Positions 33,684 to 43,464 of a stretch of DNA of 64,000 nt are shown piece after piece. The DNA comes from Cupriavidus taiwanensis (lineage in GTDB: Bacteria; Pseudomonadota; Gammaproteobacteria; Burkholderiales; Burkholderiaceae). Made by a program: the position numbers and the translations under genes. The notes under the pieces are model-generated. The model saw only the letters and a program-made list of their open reading frames with translations. It was not told the DNA's origin and searched no databases. The number at the start of each line of letters is the position of its first letter. Position 1 is the stretch's first letter. The DNA lies in assembly GCF_900250075.1 (NCBI RefSeq), contig NZ_LT977071.1, positions 558,001 to 622,000 of the forward strand, given 5' to 3'.

Positions 33684-36600
33684 CTGGCGCGGCGCACGCC
33701 GGCCGCGTCGTTGTCGGCCAGGCCCGGCGCCTGGGGCGCTGGCGGCGGCGGCATCGCCGCCACCTCCTGCCGCGCCGGCGGCTGCAGCGCGGCTTCCAGT
33801 CCCGCGCCCAAGCCATCGGCCAGGACCGTGCCGGGCATGCCGTCGGCGGGTGACGCCATGGTCGGCGCGCGCGGCGTGCGCAGGCCCGGGGCCGCGTCGC
33901 GGCAGCGCAGCAGCGCGCGGTCGCCGCCCGGCGCCATCGCCGACACCTGCGGCGCGATCGCGCGCAGTACCCGCACCGCCAGTGCGCTGGTAAAGCTGTA
34001 GCGCGCCGCGTACGGTTCGCGCACATTGACCACCACGGTGCCGAAGAAGCGCTCGCCCAGCGTGAACACGAAGGTGGCCGAGCGGTTCACCGAGCGCGAC
34101 GAGATCAGCCGCCCGCCCGGCCCGTAGACCTGGAAGCGCTGGTCGCCGGTGCCGGTCTTGCCGGCCACGGTCAGGGTGGCGCCATTGCGCCCCGGCACCG
34201 TGAACGCGCCGCGGATCGACTTGGCGGTGCCGCGCTCCACCACGTCCAGCATCGACCGGCGCGCCAGCTCGGCTACCTCGGCCGGCAGCACGCGCTTGCC
34301 CGGGCCGGGCTGCAGCACGTAGCGGGTGGCGTACGGGGTGCCGTCGGCGAACGCCAGGCTGCGCACCGCCGCGTTCTGCGTGACCACGCCGCCCGACAGC
34401 AGGATGCCGGCCAGCTCGGCCAGCGCCGCGGGGCGATCGCCGGCGGCGCCGATGGCGCTGGCATACGACGGCGTCAGCGAGTCGAACGGATAGCCCAGCC
34501 GCTGCCAGCGCCGCGCGATGCGCACGAAGGCGTCCTGCTCCAGCAGCGTGCGGATGCGGTTGTCCTGGCCGGCCTTGCTGCGCGTCTTGAACAGCCACTT
34601 GTACACCTCCTGGCGCTCGGCGCTGCTGGCGCGCAGGATCTCGGCCAGCGTCGCGTCGGGGTGCTGGTCCAGGTATTCCACCATCCACAGTTCCAGCGGA
34701 TGCACCCGCGACAGGTAGCCGCGGTCGTTCAGGTTGAACTTGTCCTTGCCGTACTTGCGGTACAGCGCCGGCAGGTCCTCCTTGGCCAGCTGCTTGTCGC
34801 CCAGACGCGCGCGCATGATGCGGATATAACTGTCTTCGTCCAGCGCGGGCCGCGCGCTCAGCAGCGTCACCGACATGCGCACCGCGTTCAGGTGCGGCGT
34901 GGTCATGCGCACCCGCCCCAGCAGCGTGGCCAGGCGCTGCTCGGAAGTCTTGCCGCGGTAGCGCTGGTAGAAGTTGGTCATGTAGGCGCTGCCTTCCTGG
35001 TCGGCAAAGCGCTCCAGGTAGGCGCGCCGGCCGGGCGCATCGCGGTCTTCGAACAGGTTGCCGATATCCGGGCTGGCGTGGAAGGTCTCGTAGCGCACGA
35101 TGTCGCGCATCATGCGGATGAACACCAGGTTGACCGAGTGCTGGAACGCGGTGCGCACCGTCAGGTTGCGCAGGCCCGACTCGCGCTCGAAGTTGGTGAA
35201 GCTCTGCAGCCCGCCGCCGGTGTAGAAGGCTTCGCCGGCACCGCCGGCATACTTGCGCTCCATCGCCGCCTCGAGCATCGCCATCAGCTCGCGCTCGGCC
35301 GGCTTGCGCGCCTTGGCCAGGTAGTCGACCGCCCAGCGGCTGAGCGCGTCCTGGCGCGCCAGCGGCACGGCGGCCAGTTCGGCGCTGGTCATGCCGGCAT
35401 AGCGCGCGTGCAGTTCGCTGATGATCTCGAGGTAGGTCACCAGCGTGCGCAGCTTGGCGGTGGAGCCCAGGTTCAGGCGCGCGCCGCTGTTGATGTCGAA
35501 CGGCTGGTCGATATTGTCGGCCTGGATCCGCACCACGCTGGCATTGCCGACGCGCTCGTACAGCGTGAAGCTGGCCATCAGCCTGGACGGATCGTCGTTA
35601 TCGCGCAGCAGGTTGTGGCCATACAGGCCCATGGCGCGCGCGTCGGCCTTGTTGTTCACGCGCTGCAGCGTGTCGACGACGATGCGCTGGGCCTCGCGAT
35701 TGATGGTGCTGTCCACGGTCAGGTCGAGCCGGTCCATGTCGTAGCGGCTCTCGACTCCGGTCAGCCGGGTGATGTCGGCGCGCACGCGGTTGACGGCCTT
35801 GCGCGTGACAAAGGGCTCCTGCGGCGGGCGCTGCGGCGCCGACGCCTTGTCCAGCGGCTGCGCCAGCGCCGCGTCGCGCAGCTCGGCGGTGATGATGTTG
35901 TTGGCCGCCATCAGGCGCAGGTAGCTGCCGGTCAGCGCGTCCAGGTTGGTGTCGTCGCGGCGCAGGTGGTACGACGGGCGGCGCTGCGAGATGATCAGCG
36001 ACAGCGCCCGCTTGAAGGCCTGGGCCTGGCGCGGGTCGGGCGCGCGCTGGTCCATCTCCTTGAGCAGGCGGTTGACGTCGCCGAAATCCTCGCCGTACCA
36101 GACCCACAGCGCATCGCCGATGCCGTTGATCTCGCCGAAGCCGGCGCGCGCCGACAGCGGCACCGTGTTCAGGTAGTCGACCACGATGCGCTCGCGCGCG
36201 CGCTGGGTATCCGGGCCGTCCAGGTAGGCGCGCAGCGATGCAGACGCCATCTGCCGGAATTTTTCCGGGATCGAGGCGGTACGGCCCTCGGGCGAGTGCC
36301 GGTATTTCTCGATCTGCGTCGCCAGCGTGCTGCCGCCGGGCGCGTCGTGCGACTTGTCGGCCAGCCGGATCACCTGGTCCAGCACCGCGCGCGACAGCCG
36401 GCGCCAGTCCAGCGCCGGGTTCATGTTGGGGTATTCCGGATTGAGCAGGCCCTGGTTCTCGACGTACAGCAACGCGCTCACCAGCACCGGCGGCACCGCG
36501 CCGAAATCGGCGTACTGGCGCTGCGGGTAGCGCTCGAACGCCAGCGTCAGCCCGTTGCAGTCGCGCAGCAGCAGGCCCGCCTGGTTCTTTTCGCGATAGG

Positions 36601-36931
36601 GCGTGAACAGGCCTTCGTCGATCAGCCGCACCATGTCGGGCGACATGCGCGCCTGTTCGGCCGGCACGTAGCCGCGCTGCTCCAGCCGCTGCGCGAACAG
36701 CGGCAGCCTGCCGTAGCCCATGCGGGCGTCATAGGGGCCGGAATGCGGGAAGCGGATGCTGTCGCTGGCACCCGGCTGGATCTCGAACGTCAGCCGCTGG
36801 CCCAGGCTGCCGATCAGCCGCGCCTGCCAGTGCGAGTTGCGCACCTCGCTTGCGACAACGCTATACACGACATAGGCGCCGCCCGTCAGGGCGACCGCCA
36901 AGCCAGCGAAAATCCAGGCACGACGCGACAC
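33656..36931 (-). CDS. Class A penicillin-binding protein with divergent glycosyltransferase domain
   Basis: This is a cell-wall synthase-like protein of 1,091 residues with one N-terminal anchor (IFAGLAVALTGGAYVVYSVV). The GT51 domain spans about 140-330: Glu158 of the first motif is present (VENQGLL in place of EDxxF), as is GGSTLATQ (199-206), but the RKxxE motif reads EKFRQ, placing Gln227 where the second essential Glu is expected. The transpeptidase keeps the SxxK serine (LGSTAKL), SVN (HSVNLVF) and KTGTG. The C-terminal 100 residues are Pro/Ala-rich. It may be mainly a transpeptidase. Ends inside the opposing GlsB gene. Confidence 0.85.
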   Translation of the reverse strand: MSRRAWIFAGLAVALTGGAYVVYSVVASEVRNSHWQARLIGSLGQRLTFEIQPGASDSIRFPHSGPYDARMGYGRLPLFAQRLEQRGYVPAEQARMSPDMVRLIDEGLFTPYREKNQAGLLLRDCNGLTLAFERYPQRQYADFGAVPPVLVSALLYVENQGLLNPEYPNMNPALDWRRLSRAVLDQVIRLADKSHDAPGGSTLATQIEKYRHSPEGRTASIPEKFRQMASASLRAYLDGPDTQRARERIVVDYLNTVPLSARAGFGEINGIGDALWVWYGEDFGDVNRLLKEMDQRAPDPRQAQAFKRALSLIISQRRPSYHLRRDDTNLDALTGSYLRLMAANNIITAELRDAALAQPLDKASAPQRPPQEPFVTRKAVNRVRADITRLTGVESRYDMDRLDLTVDSTINREAQRIVVDTLQRVNNKADARAMGLYGHNLLRDNDDPSRLMASFTLYERVGNASVVRIQADNIDQPFDINSGARLNLGSTAKLRTLVTYLEIISELHARYAGMTSAELAAVPLARQDALSRWAVDYLAKARKPAERELMAMLEAAMERKYAGGAGEAFYTGGGLQSFTNFERESGLRNLTVRTAFQHSVNLVFIRMMRDIVRYETFHASPDIGNLFEDRDAPGRRAYLERFADQEGSAYMTNFYQRYRGKTSEQRLATLLGRVRMTTPHLNAVRMSVTLLSARPALDEDSYIRIMRARLGDKQLAKEDLPALYRKYGKDKFNLNDRGYLSRVHPLELWMVEYLDQHPDATLAEILRASSAERQEVYKWLFKTRSKAGQDNRIRTLLEQDAFVRIARRWQRLGYPFDSLTPSYASAIGAAGDRPAALAELAGILLSGGVVTQNAAVRSLAFADGTPYATRYVLQPGPGKRVLPAEVAELARRSMLDVVERGTAKSIRGAFTVPGRNGATLTVAGKTGTGDQRFQVYGPGGRLISSRSVNRSATFVFTLGERFFGTVVVNVREPYAARYSFTSALAVRVLRAIAPQVSAMAPGGDRALLRCRDAAPGLRTPRAPTMASPADGMPGTVLADGLGAGLEAALQPPARQEVAAMPPPPAPQAPGLADNDAAGVRRASQALRRTMP

Positions 36932-37160
36932 GTTTGGGCTTCCTTGGTGGGCCGGCGCAGCGCGCAGAATGGTTCATGCGCCGGCTCGAAGCGCGATGTT
37001 TTCGCAGTGCGCGCCGCACGCGCGCCTGCCTGTATTGATATTAGTAGGAGTCGCGCCCGGGTGCATCATGCTCGCGCGCCGGCCGCGTGCCGTTGTGAAC
37101 GGACGTCACTCCAGGCAGCGCGAGCGCCACTTGCAGTGCGTCCGAAAGGCGGGGCCGAAA

Positions 37161-38198
37161 TTATCGGCCAGCCTCGGCGCGCCTCACGGGCCGTCCGATC
37201 AGCGGATACCCCGGATCGTTGTAGCCGGGCGTAGAGGCATGGCCCGGCGACACCAGCGCGTCGATCATGGCCTCTTCCTCGGGCGTGATCGCGGCACCGA
37301 GCGCGCCGAAGTAATCCTTGAACTGGGCCAGCGTGCGCGGGCCGGCGATCACCGACGAGACGATCGGGTTGGCCAGCACCCACGCCGTGGCGAACTGGCC
37401 GGGAGTCAGCCCGCGCGCCTCGGCATGGGTCTTGAGCTGCTGGGCGATGACCAGCGATTCCTCGCGGAACTCGGTCTCCATCATGCGGCGGTCGGCGCGG
37501 CCCGCGCGCGTGCCTTCGGCCGGCGCCTGGCCGGGCGCGTACTTGCCGGTCAGCACGCCGCGCGCGACCGGGCTGTAGGGCACCACACCCAGGCCGTAGT
37601 GCTCGCACGCGGGCAGGATCTCTACCTCGGGCAGCCGGTTCAGCAGGTTGTAGTACGGCTGGCACGCCACCGGACGCGGCACGCCCAGCTCACCGCACAG
37701 CCGCGCGATCTCGGCGATGCGCCAGCCGCGGAAGTTCGACACCGCCCAGTAGCGGATCTTGCCGCTGCGCACCAGGTCGCCCATGGCGCGCACCGGCTCT
37801 TCCAGGTTGGCGCCGGGATAGTCGCGATGCAGGTAGAGGATGTCGATGTAGTCGGTCGCCAGCCGGTGCAGGCTGTCCTCGACCGCGCGCGTGATCCACG
37901 TGCGCGAGTAGTGGCCGTGGTTGGGCGCCGCCTGCATGGCGTTGCCAAGCTTGGTGGCCAGCACCCAGTCGTGGCGGTTGGCGGTCAGCAGGCGCCCGAC
38001 CATCTGCTCGGACGCGCCCTTGCTGTACACGTCGGCGGTATCGATGAAGTTCACGCCGTGGTCGCGCGCGCTGGCGACGATGCGCCCGGCCTCGGCCTCG
38101 TCGGTCTGGTCGGCGAACATCATGGTGCCCAGGCACAGCGCCGAGACGCGCAGGTTGCTGGCGCCGAGGCGGCGGTACGGCATGGAGAGGTCTGGCAT
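37161..38198 (-). CDS. Aldo/keto reductase
   Basis: This is an NADPH-dependent TIM-barrel oxidoreductase of 345 residues, of the YghZ/YajO-like branch. The catalytic tetrad is visible: Asp and Tyr in FIDTADVYSKGASE, Lys in ATKLGN and His in YLHRDYPG. Cofactor-binding IAGPRTLAQFKDYFGAL lies near the end. The start at 38198 is preceded by AAGGAGCCGCC. Monocistronic by appearance, with SURF1 64 bp upstream on the same strand. Substrate unknown; the family reduces aldehydes and ketones. Confidence 0.9.
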   Translation of the reverse strand: MPDLSMPYRRLGASNLRVSALCLGTMMFADQTDEAEAGRIVASARDHGVNFIDTADVYSKGASEQMVGRLLTANRHDWVLATKLGNAMQAAPNHGHYSRTWITRAVEDSLHRLATDYIDILYLHRDYPGANLEEPVRAMGDLVRSGKIRYWAVSNFRGWRIAEIARLCGELGVPRPVACQPYYNLLNRLPEVEILPACEHYGLGVVPYSPVARGVLTGKYAPGQAPAEGTRAGRADRRMMETEFREESLVIAQQLKTHAEARGLTPGQFATAWVLANPIVSSVIAGPRTLAQFKDYFGALGAAITPEEEAMIDALVSPGHASTPGYNDPGYPLIGRPVRRAEAGR

Positions 38199-38262
38199 GG
38201 CGGCTCCTTGGTTGGGACAGCCCACATTGTGCCGCCACCCGGCCAGGCTTGCCGGCGCGGTC

Positions 38263-39111
38263 TCAGGCGCGCGGGCCGGAATGGGCCGCGGTGGCGCGGG
38301 CGCGGCGGCGCTTGCGGTATTCCTCGCGCCCCACGTAGGCCGCGGCGGCCGCCACCATCAGCGCCAGCCCGTACCAGGTCAGCGCGTAGCCGAGGTGGTT
38401 GTTGGTAAAGGCCGTCACCGTCAGCCCGCCCGCGGGCCAGGCCTTGGGATCCGCCCCGGCCGGCGGCGGCACCGCCGCGGCGTCGATGAAATACGGCGCG
38501 ACCTCGCCCAGGCCGCGGTGCGCGGCGATCGCCGCGACGTCGCGCGAGAACCACTGGTCGCGCGACGCGTCGTTGTGGCGCAGCAGGCCGGCGCCCGGCT
38601 CGCTCATGCGCAGCAGGCCGACCACTTCGCTGGGGCCGCTGCCGGCGGGCGCCACGCGCGCGCGGAACGGCTCGGCGACAAAACCGCGGTTGACCAGCAC
38701 GGTGCTGCCGTCAGCCAGCCGCAGCGGCGTCATCACCCAGTAGCCGCCGCCCTGCTCGGTCACGGCCTGCACCAGGGTCTGGCGCTCGTCGAGGAAAGTG
38801 CCGCTGGCGCGCACGCGCCGGTACTCGGCATTGGCCCTGGTCAGCCCCGCCCATTGCGCGGGCGCGGGCGCCGCCACCGGCGCCGCATGGACGCGCTCGG
38901 CCACCTGGGCGATCAGGCCGAGCTTCCAGGCGCGGCGCTCGACCTGCCAGTTGCCCAGCGCCACCAGGCCGGCGATGGCCGCGGCGGCGAACAGGGCCAG
39001 TGCGGTCAGCCAGACTGTCGACAGCGGGCGCGGGGATTCAGGGGCGCCTTGGTTGGCGTGGGCGGTGCGCAATTTTTCGACCGGCGCGCGGTCGTCGGTG
39101 GAACCGGTCAA
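38263..39111 (-). CDS. SURF1 family oxidase assembly protein
   Basis: This inner-membrane assembly factor has 282 residues from a TTG at 39111. That codon overlaps the cyoD stop as TTGA, indicating coupling; longer readings would begin inside cyoD. It has the SURF1 topology: TM1 (TVWLTALALFAAAAIAGLVALG) followed by NWQVERRAWKLGLI, a periplasmic domain with YWVMTPLRLADGSTVLVNRGF, and TM2 (ALTWYGLALMVAAAAAYV) preceded by NNHLGYA. SURF1 is best known for haem delivery to aa3 oxidases; here it closes a cyo (bo3-type) operon. Confidence 0.85.
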   Translation of the reverse strand: MTGSTDDRAPVEKLRTAHANQGAPESPRPLSTVWLTALALFAAAAIAGLVALGNWQVERRAWKLGLIAQVAERVHAAPVAAPAPAQWAGLTRANAEYRRVRASGTFLDERQTLVQAVTEQGGGYWVMTPLRLADGSTVLVNRGFVAEPFRARVAPAGSGPSEVVGLLRMSEPGAGLLRHNDASRDQWFSRDVAAIAAHRGLGEVAPYFIDAAAVPPPAGADPKAWPAGGLTVTAFTNNHLGYALTWYGLALMVAAAAAYVGREEYRKRRRARATAAHSGPRA

Positions 39112-39506
39112 GGCAGGGTCTTGGTGGTATGCATGCCCGGCATCATATTGGAATTCAGGTGGAACATCACCCACAGCGTGCCGGTCAGCGTGATCACCAC
39201 CAGCACCAGCGTGAAGATCAGCGCCAGCATGTTCCAGCCGCCCTCGGACCTGGCGTTCAGGTGCAGGAAGTAGATCATGTGCACCACGATCTGCACCGCG
39301 CCCAGCGCCAGCAGCACCATCGCGGTGGTGGAGGACTGCTCGAACACCTTGCCCATCACCAGCCAGAACGGGATCGCGGTCAGGATCACCGACAGCACGA
39401 AGCCGGTCACGTAGCCGCCGAGCGAGATGTGGATCTCGCTTTCGCCGTGGCCATGGCCATGTCCGTCTCCATGGCCGTGGGCCAGCGTGTCGTCGTGCGC
39501 GCTCAT
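39108..39506 (-). CDS. cyoD: Cytochrome o ubiquinol oxidase subunit IV
   Basis: The 132-residue subunit has three membrane helices (YVTGFVLSVILTAIPFWLVM, MVLLALGAVQIVVHMIYFLHL, LALIFTLVLVVITLTGTLWVM). The N-terminal tail is a His/Gly run (LAHGHGDGHGHGHGE), longer and more His-rich than in E. coli CyoD and possibly a copper-holding tail. Start overlaps the cyoC stop by ATGA, and its stop overlaps the SURF1 start, so the three are translationally linked. Confidence 0.92.
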   Translation of the reverse strand: MSAHDDTLAHGHGDGHGHGHGESEIHISLGGYVTGFVLSVILTAIPFWLVMGKVFEQSSTTAMVLLALGAVQIVVHMIYFLHLNARSEGGWNMLALIFTLVLVVITLTGTLWVMFHLNSNMMPGMHTTKTLP

Positions 39507-40183
39507 GGCAGCACTCCCATCAGGTAGACAAAGGTAAAGACACCGATCCAGACCACGTCCAGGAAGTGCCAGAACATCGACAGGCACATCAGGCGGCGCT
39601 TGTTCTCGGGGATCAGCCCGTGGCGGCGCAACTGCGCCACCAGCGTGACCAGCCACACGATGCCGAAGGTCACATGCAGGCCGTGGGTGCCGACCAGCGC
39701 GAAGAACGAGGTCAGGAAGCCGCTGCGCTGCGGCCCGGCGCCCTCGCCCACCAGGTGCGCGAACTCGTAGATCTCGACGGCGAGGAAGGCAGCGCCCAGC
39801 AGGCCGGTCACGGCGAGCCAGCCCTGCGTCGGCCCCAGCCGGCCGCGCTGCGTCTCCAGCATGGCAAAGCCATAGGTGATCGACGACAGCAGCAGGAACG
39901 AGGTGTTCAGCGCCACCAGCGGCAGGTCGAACAGCTCGGCGCCGGACGGCCCGCCCGCGTAGTTGCGGCCCAGCACGCCGTAGGCGGCGAACAGGCACGC
40001 AAAGATCAGGCAGTCGCTCATCAGGTAGAGCCAGAAGCCGAGCAGCGTGCCGTTGGGCGCGTGGTATTCCTCGGTCAGGTAAAAACGCAGCTCGGCCGGC
40101 TGCGCGGGCACGGGCGCGCGTTGCGGCGGGGCCTCGTGCGGGCGCGCGCCCTCGGCGGTAAAGGGAGCGACGGTATCAGCCAT
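39503..40183 (-). CDS. cyoC: Cytochrome o ubiquinol oxidase subunit III
   Basis: This is a 226-residue five-helix subunit of the bo3 quinol oxidase. Conserved sequence includes [61 protein letters not shown] and [20 protein letters not shown]. The gene overlaps the end of cyoB by 8 nt and the start of cyoD by 4 nt. It supports the stability of subunit I and has no redox centre. Confidence 0.95.
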   Translation of the reverse strand: MADTVAPFTAEGARPHEAPPQRAPVPAQPAELRFYLTEEYHAPNGTLLGFWLYLMSDCLIFACLFAAYGVLGRNYAGGPSGAELFDLPLVALNTSFLLLSSITYGFAMLETQRGRLGPTQGWLAVTGLLGAAFLAVEIYEFAHLVGEGAGPQRSGFLTSFFALVGTHGLHVTFGIVWLVTLVAQLRRHGLIPENKRRLMCLSMFWHFLDVVWIGVFTFVYLMGVLP

Positions 40184-42179
40184 GGCTCGCCAGCAGCGCG
40201 TTGCGCTCTGCCTCGGTGCGGTGGACCGTGTCGGCCGGGATGTAGAAATCCCGCTGGTAATTGAAGGTATGGCCGATCGCCGTGATCAGCGTGGCGGCGA
40301 AGGCCAGCGCCGCCAGCCACCAGATATGCCAGATCAGCGCGAAGCCGCACAGCGTGCTGAGCCCGGCCAGGATGATGCCGGCGCCCGTATTCTTTGGCAT
40401 ATGGATCGGGATGAAGCCCTGCGCCGGGCGCTGGTAGCCGTGCGCCTTCATCTGCCACCAGGCGTCGGTGTCATGTACCAGCGGCGTGAAGGCAAAGTTG
40501 TACGGCGGCGGCGGCGACGAGGTCGACCACTCCAGCGTGCGGCCGTCCCAGGGGTCGCCGGTGACATCGCGCAGCGACTCGCGGCGCAGGAAGCTCACCA
40601 CCAGCTGCACCAGGAAGCAGCCGATGCCCAGCGCGATCAGCAGCGCGCCCACGCCCGCCAGCTGGAACCAGATCTGCAGCGAGTGGTCCTCGAAATGGCT
40701 GACGCGCCGGGTCACCCCCATCAGCCCCAGCACGTAGAGCGGCATGAACGCCACGTAGAAGCCGACCAGCCAGAACCAGAACGAGCATTTGCCCCAGAAC
40801 GGCTCCAGCTGGTAGCCGAAGGCCTTGGGGAACCAGTAGGTGATGCCGGCCATCAGCCCGAACAGCACGCCGCCGATGATCACGTTATGGAAATGCGCGA
40901 CCAGGAACAGGCTGTTGTGCAGCGAGAAGTCCGCCGGCGGCACCGCCAGCAGCACCCCGGTCATGCCGCCGATCACGAACGTCACCATGAAGCCCACGGT
41001 CCACAGCATCGGCACCTCGAAGCGGATGCGCCCGTGGTACATGGTGAAGAGCCAGTTGAACAGCTTGGCACCCGTGGGGATCGAGATGATCATGGTGGTG
41101 ATGCCGAAGAACGAATTCACGCTGGCGCCCGAGCCCATCGTGAAGAAGTGATGCAGCCACACCAGGTACGACAGCACCGTGATCACCACCGTGGCATAGA
41201 CCATCGAGGCATAACCGAACAGGCGCTTGCGGCAGAAGGTGGCGACCACCTCCGAGAACACGCCGAACACCGGCAGGATCAGGATGTAGACCTCGGGGTG
41301 GCCCCAGATCCAGATCAGGTTCACGTACATCATGGCGCTGCCGCCGAGGTCGCTGGTGAAGAAGTTCATGCCCAGGTAGCGATCGACCGCCAGCATCGCC
41401 AGCGCCGCGGTCAGTACCGGGAACGCGGCGATGATCAGCACGTTGGTGCACAGCGCGGTCCAGGTGAAGATCGGCATGCGCATCAGTGTCATGCCGGGCG
41501 CGCGCATCTTGACGATGGTGACCAGCAGGTTGATGCCGGACAACAGCGTGCCCACCCCCGCCACCTGCAACGACCACAGGTAGTAATCCACGCCCACGTC
41601 CGGACTCTGCAGGATGCCGGACAACGGCGGATAGGCCAGCCAGCCGGTGCGCGCGAATTCGCCGACGAACAGCGACATCATCACCAGCACGGCGCCGCCC
41701 ACCGTCATCCAGAAGCTGAAGTTGTTCAGGAACGGAAACGCCACGTCGCGCGCGCCGATCTGCAGCGGCACGACAAAGTTCATCAGGCCGGTGACCAGCG
41801 GCATGGCGACGAAGAAGATCATGATCACGCCGTGCGCGGTGAAGATCTGGTCATAGTGGTGCGGCGGCAGGTAGCCCAGGTTGTCGCCAAAGGCAATGGC
41901 CTGCTGGATGCGCATCATGATGGCATCGGCAAAGCCGCGCAGCAGCATCACGATGCCGAGGATCATGTACATGATGCCGATGCGCTTGTGGTCGATGCTG
42001 GTGAACCACTCGCGCCACAGGTAGCCCCACTTGCCGTAATACGTGACACCGCCGGCCAGCGCCAGCCCGCCGAGCACCACCACCGCGAAGGTGGCGATCA
42101 GGATGGGCTCATGCAGCGGGATGGCCTCCCAGCTCAGGCGGCCGAAGAGTTGCGTGGCGAGTTCGGATCGCTCCGGCAT
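40176..42179 (-). CDS. cyoB: Cytochrome o ubiquinol oxidase subunit I
   Basis: This catalytic subunit has 667 residues and fifteen expected membrane helices. It reduces oxygen to water with quinol electrons and pumps protons. Haem and CuB regions are visible: [19 protein letters not shown] (haem b ligand), [15 protein letters not shown] (CuB His and cross-linked Tyr region), WLHHFFTMG (two CuB His) and [16 protein letters not shown] (haem o and b ligands). It lies 94 bp after cyoA; that spacer contains a 12-bp imperfect tandem repeat. Confidence 0.96.
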   Translation of the reverse strand: MPERSELATQLFGRLSWEAIPLHEPILIATFAVVVLGGLALAGGVTYYGKWGYLWREWFTSIDHKRIGIMYMILGIVMLLRGFADAIMMRIQQAIAFGDNLGYLPPHHYDQIFTAHGVIMIFFVAMPLVTGLMNFVVPLQIGARDVAFPFLNNFSFWMTVGGAVLVMMSLFVGEFARTGWLAYPPLSGILQSPDVGVDYYLWSLQVAGVGTLLSGINLLVTIVKMRAPGMTLMRMPIFTWTALCTNVLIIAAFPVLTAALAMLAVDRYLGMNFFTSDLGGSAMMYVNLIWIWGHPEVYILILPVFGVFSEVVATFCRKRLFGYASMVYATVVITVLSYLVWLHHFFTMGSGASVNSFFGITTMIISIPTGAKLFNWLFTMYHGRIRFEVPMLWTVGFMVTFVIGGMTGVLLAVPPADFSLHNSLFLVAHFHNVIIGGVLFGLMAGITYWFPKAFGYQLEPFWGKCSFWFWLVGFYVAFMPLYVLGLMGVTRRVSHFEDHSLQIWFQLAGVGALLIALGIGCFLVQLVVSFLRRESLRDVTGDPWDGRTLEWSTSSPPPPYNFAFTPLVHDTDAWWQMKAHGYQRPAQGFIPIHMPKNTGAGIILAGLSTLCGFALIWHIWWLAALAFAATLITAIGHTFNYQRDFYIPADTVHRTEAERNALLASHG

Positions 42180-42212
42180 GTGGGTCTCCAGGACAACAAC
42201 GGCGTACTAGGT

Positions 42213-42248
42213 CACGGTCTTTCGCACAGTCTTGCGCACGGTCCTGCG
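42213..42248. repeat. 12-bp imperfect tandem repeat between cyoA and cyoB
   Basis: The units CACGGTCTTTCG, CACAGTCTTGCG and CACGGTCCTGCG follow one another without gaps in the cyoA-cyoB spacer, about 34-70 bp upstream of the cyoB start. Confidence 0.75.
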
Positions 42249-42273
42249 CAGCGCCTGCCACCGATGCGGGGCG

Positions 42274-43323
42274 CTAGCGCAGCACCTGGCCGGGACCGGA
42301 CGCGCCGGTCCCGAACAGGGGTTCACCCAGCGTGTTGCTGGCCGTGCAGACGGCCGCGCCCAGACCTGCGGCGCGCTGCGCATCGCGGACCATCAGGTCC
42401 TTCTGGCAGACCTGCCCGGCCTGCACGCAACGGTTCACGATGGCATCGAACAGGTTCGCGTCGACACTGCCGTAGCGCCGCACCGGCTCGCGTTCGCTGG
42501 GCTGCGCCAGCTGCGTATAGGTGGCCCGGCTCAGCGGCGCGCCGGCGGCCCGCACGGTCTGCACCCAGCGGCCGAATTCATCGTCGCTCAGGCCATGGAA
42601 GCGGAAGCGCATGTGCGAAAAGCCCGCGCCGCTGTAGTTGGCTGAAAAGCCCTCGTAGACGCCCGCCCGGTTGACCACCGCATGCAGGCGCGTTTCCATG
42701 CCGGGCATGGCGTAGACCTGGCCGGCCAGCGCGGGGATGAAGAACGAATTCATCATGGTGGTGGACGTGATCTTGAAGCGGATCGGCCGGTCGACCGGGG
42801 CGGCCAGCTCGTTGACGGTGGCGATGCCGTGCTCGGGGTAGACGAACAACCACTTCCAGTCCATCGCCACCACCTCCACCGTCAGGGGCTGCGTGCCCGG
42901 CGGCAGCGGGCGGCTTTCGTCGAGCCGGGTCAGCGGCTGGTAGGGATCGAGCTTGTGGGTGCTGACCCAGGTGATGGCCCCGAGCGCGATGATGATCAGC
43001 AGCGGCGCCGACCAGATCAGCAGCTCCAGCACCGTGGAGTGGTCCCAGTCGGGGTTGTAGTGCGCATCGGCGTTGGCGGCGCGGTAGCGCCACGCGAACA
43101 CCAGCGTCAGCACGATCACCGGCACGATGATCAGCAGCATCAGGCCGGTGGAAATGATGATCAGGTCACGTTGCCGGACCGCAAGATCGCCGGCAGGCGA
43201 CAGCAGCACGGCGCTGCAGCCGGCCAGCGACAGCAGGACTGGCAGCACGACTGGCAGCACGACTGGCAGCAATAACCAGCGCATCGGGCGGTGCATTGAC
43301 ATTGTCTGACCGGAAGATCGCAT
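42274..43323 (-). CDS. cyoA: Cytochrome o ubiquinol oxidase subunit II (lipoprotein)
   Basis: This 349-residue subunit anchors near the quinol site and lacks CuA, as expected for a quinol oxidase. The signal peptide is of lipoprotein type with lipobox LAGC; mature part starts CSAVLLSPAGDLAVRQRDLI. Two membrane helices and the cupredoxin domain follow (VVAMDWKWLFVYPEHGIATVNELA, TSTTMMNSFFIPALAGQVYAMPGM). Several ATG codons are possible starts (43323, 43302, 43296, 43284), none with a strong ribosome site. The hydrophobic core of the signal peptide is encoded by a 12-bp tandem repeat. First gene of cyoABCD-surf1. Confidence 0.93.
   Translation of the reverse strand: MRSSGQTMSMHRPMRWLLLPVVLPVVLPVLLSLAGCSAVLLSPAGDLAVRQRDLIIISTGLMLLIIVPVIVLTLVFAWRYRAANADAHYNPDWDHSTVLELLIWSAPLLIIIALGAITWVSTHKLDPYQPLTRLDESRPLPPGTQPLTVEVVAMDWKWLFVYPEHGIATVNELAAPVDRPIRFKITSTTMMNSFFIPALAGQVYAMPGMETRLHAVVNRAGVYEGFSANYSGAGFSHMRFRFHGLSDDEFGRWVQTVRAAGAPLSRATYTQLAQPSEREPVRRYGSVDANLFDAIVNRCVQAGQVCQKDLMVRDAQRAAGLGAAVCTASNTLGEPLFGTGASGPGQVLR
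43237..43272. repeat. 12-bp tandem repeat in the cyoA signal-peptide coding region
   Basis: The unit GACTGGCAGCAC occurs twice (43237-43248, 43249-43260), with a third copy ending in A (43261-43272). On the coding strand it specifies repeated VLPV, the hydrophobic core of the lipoprotein signal. Gain or loss of one unit would change the core by four residues in frame. Confidence 0.9.
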
Positions 43324-43464
43324 AGCTTTCGGGCCGCGCCATTTGTACGCCGCGGCGCAAGTGACTTAGACTGGTCTGAGCAACTATGGCAGTGTAGGCG
43401 CTCAAGTGCCATTCTTCATGGTGCAATTTGCAGCGCCCTCGCCCACAGACAGGGAGGTATGCCG

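Noticed and set aside
36932..37160. Small gene or RNA in the 229-bp gap between the PBP and aldo/keto reductase genes
   Set aside because: No ribosome site, conserved motif or hairpin with T-run could be seen.
38112..39174. Longer SURF1 reading from 39174
   Set aside because: It would start inside cyoD and place unrelated residues before the first membrane helix; the TTGA overlap at 39111 is the simpler choice.
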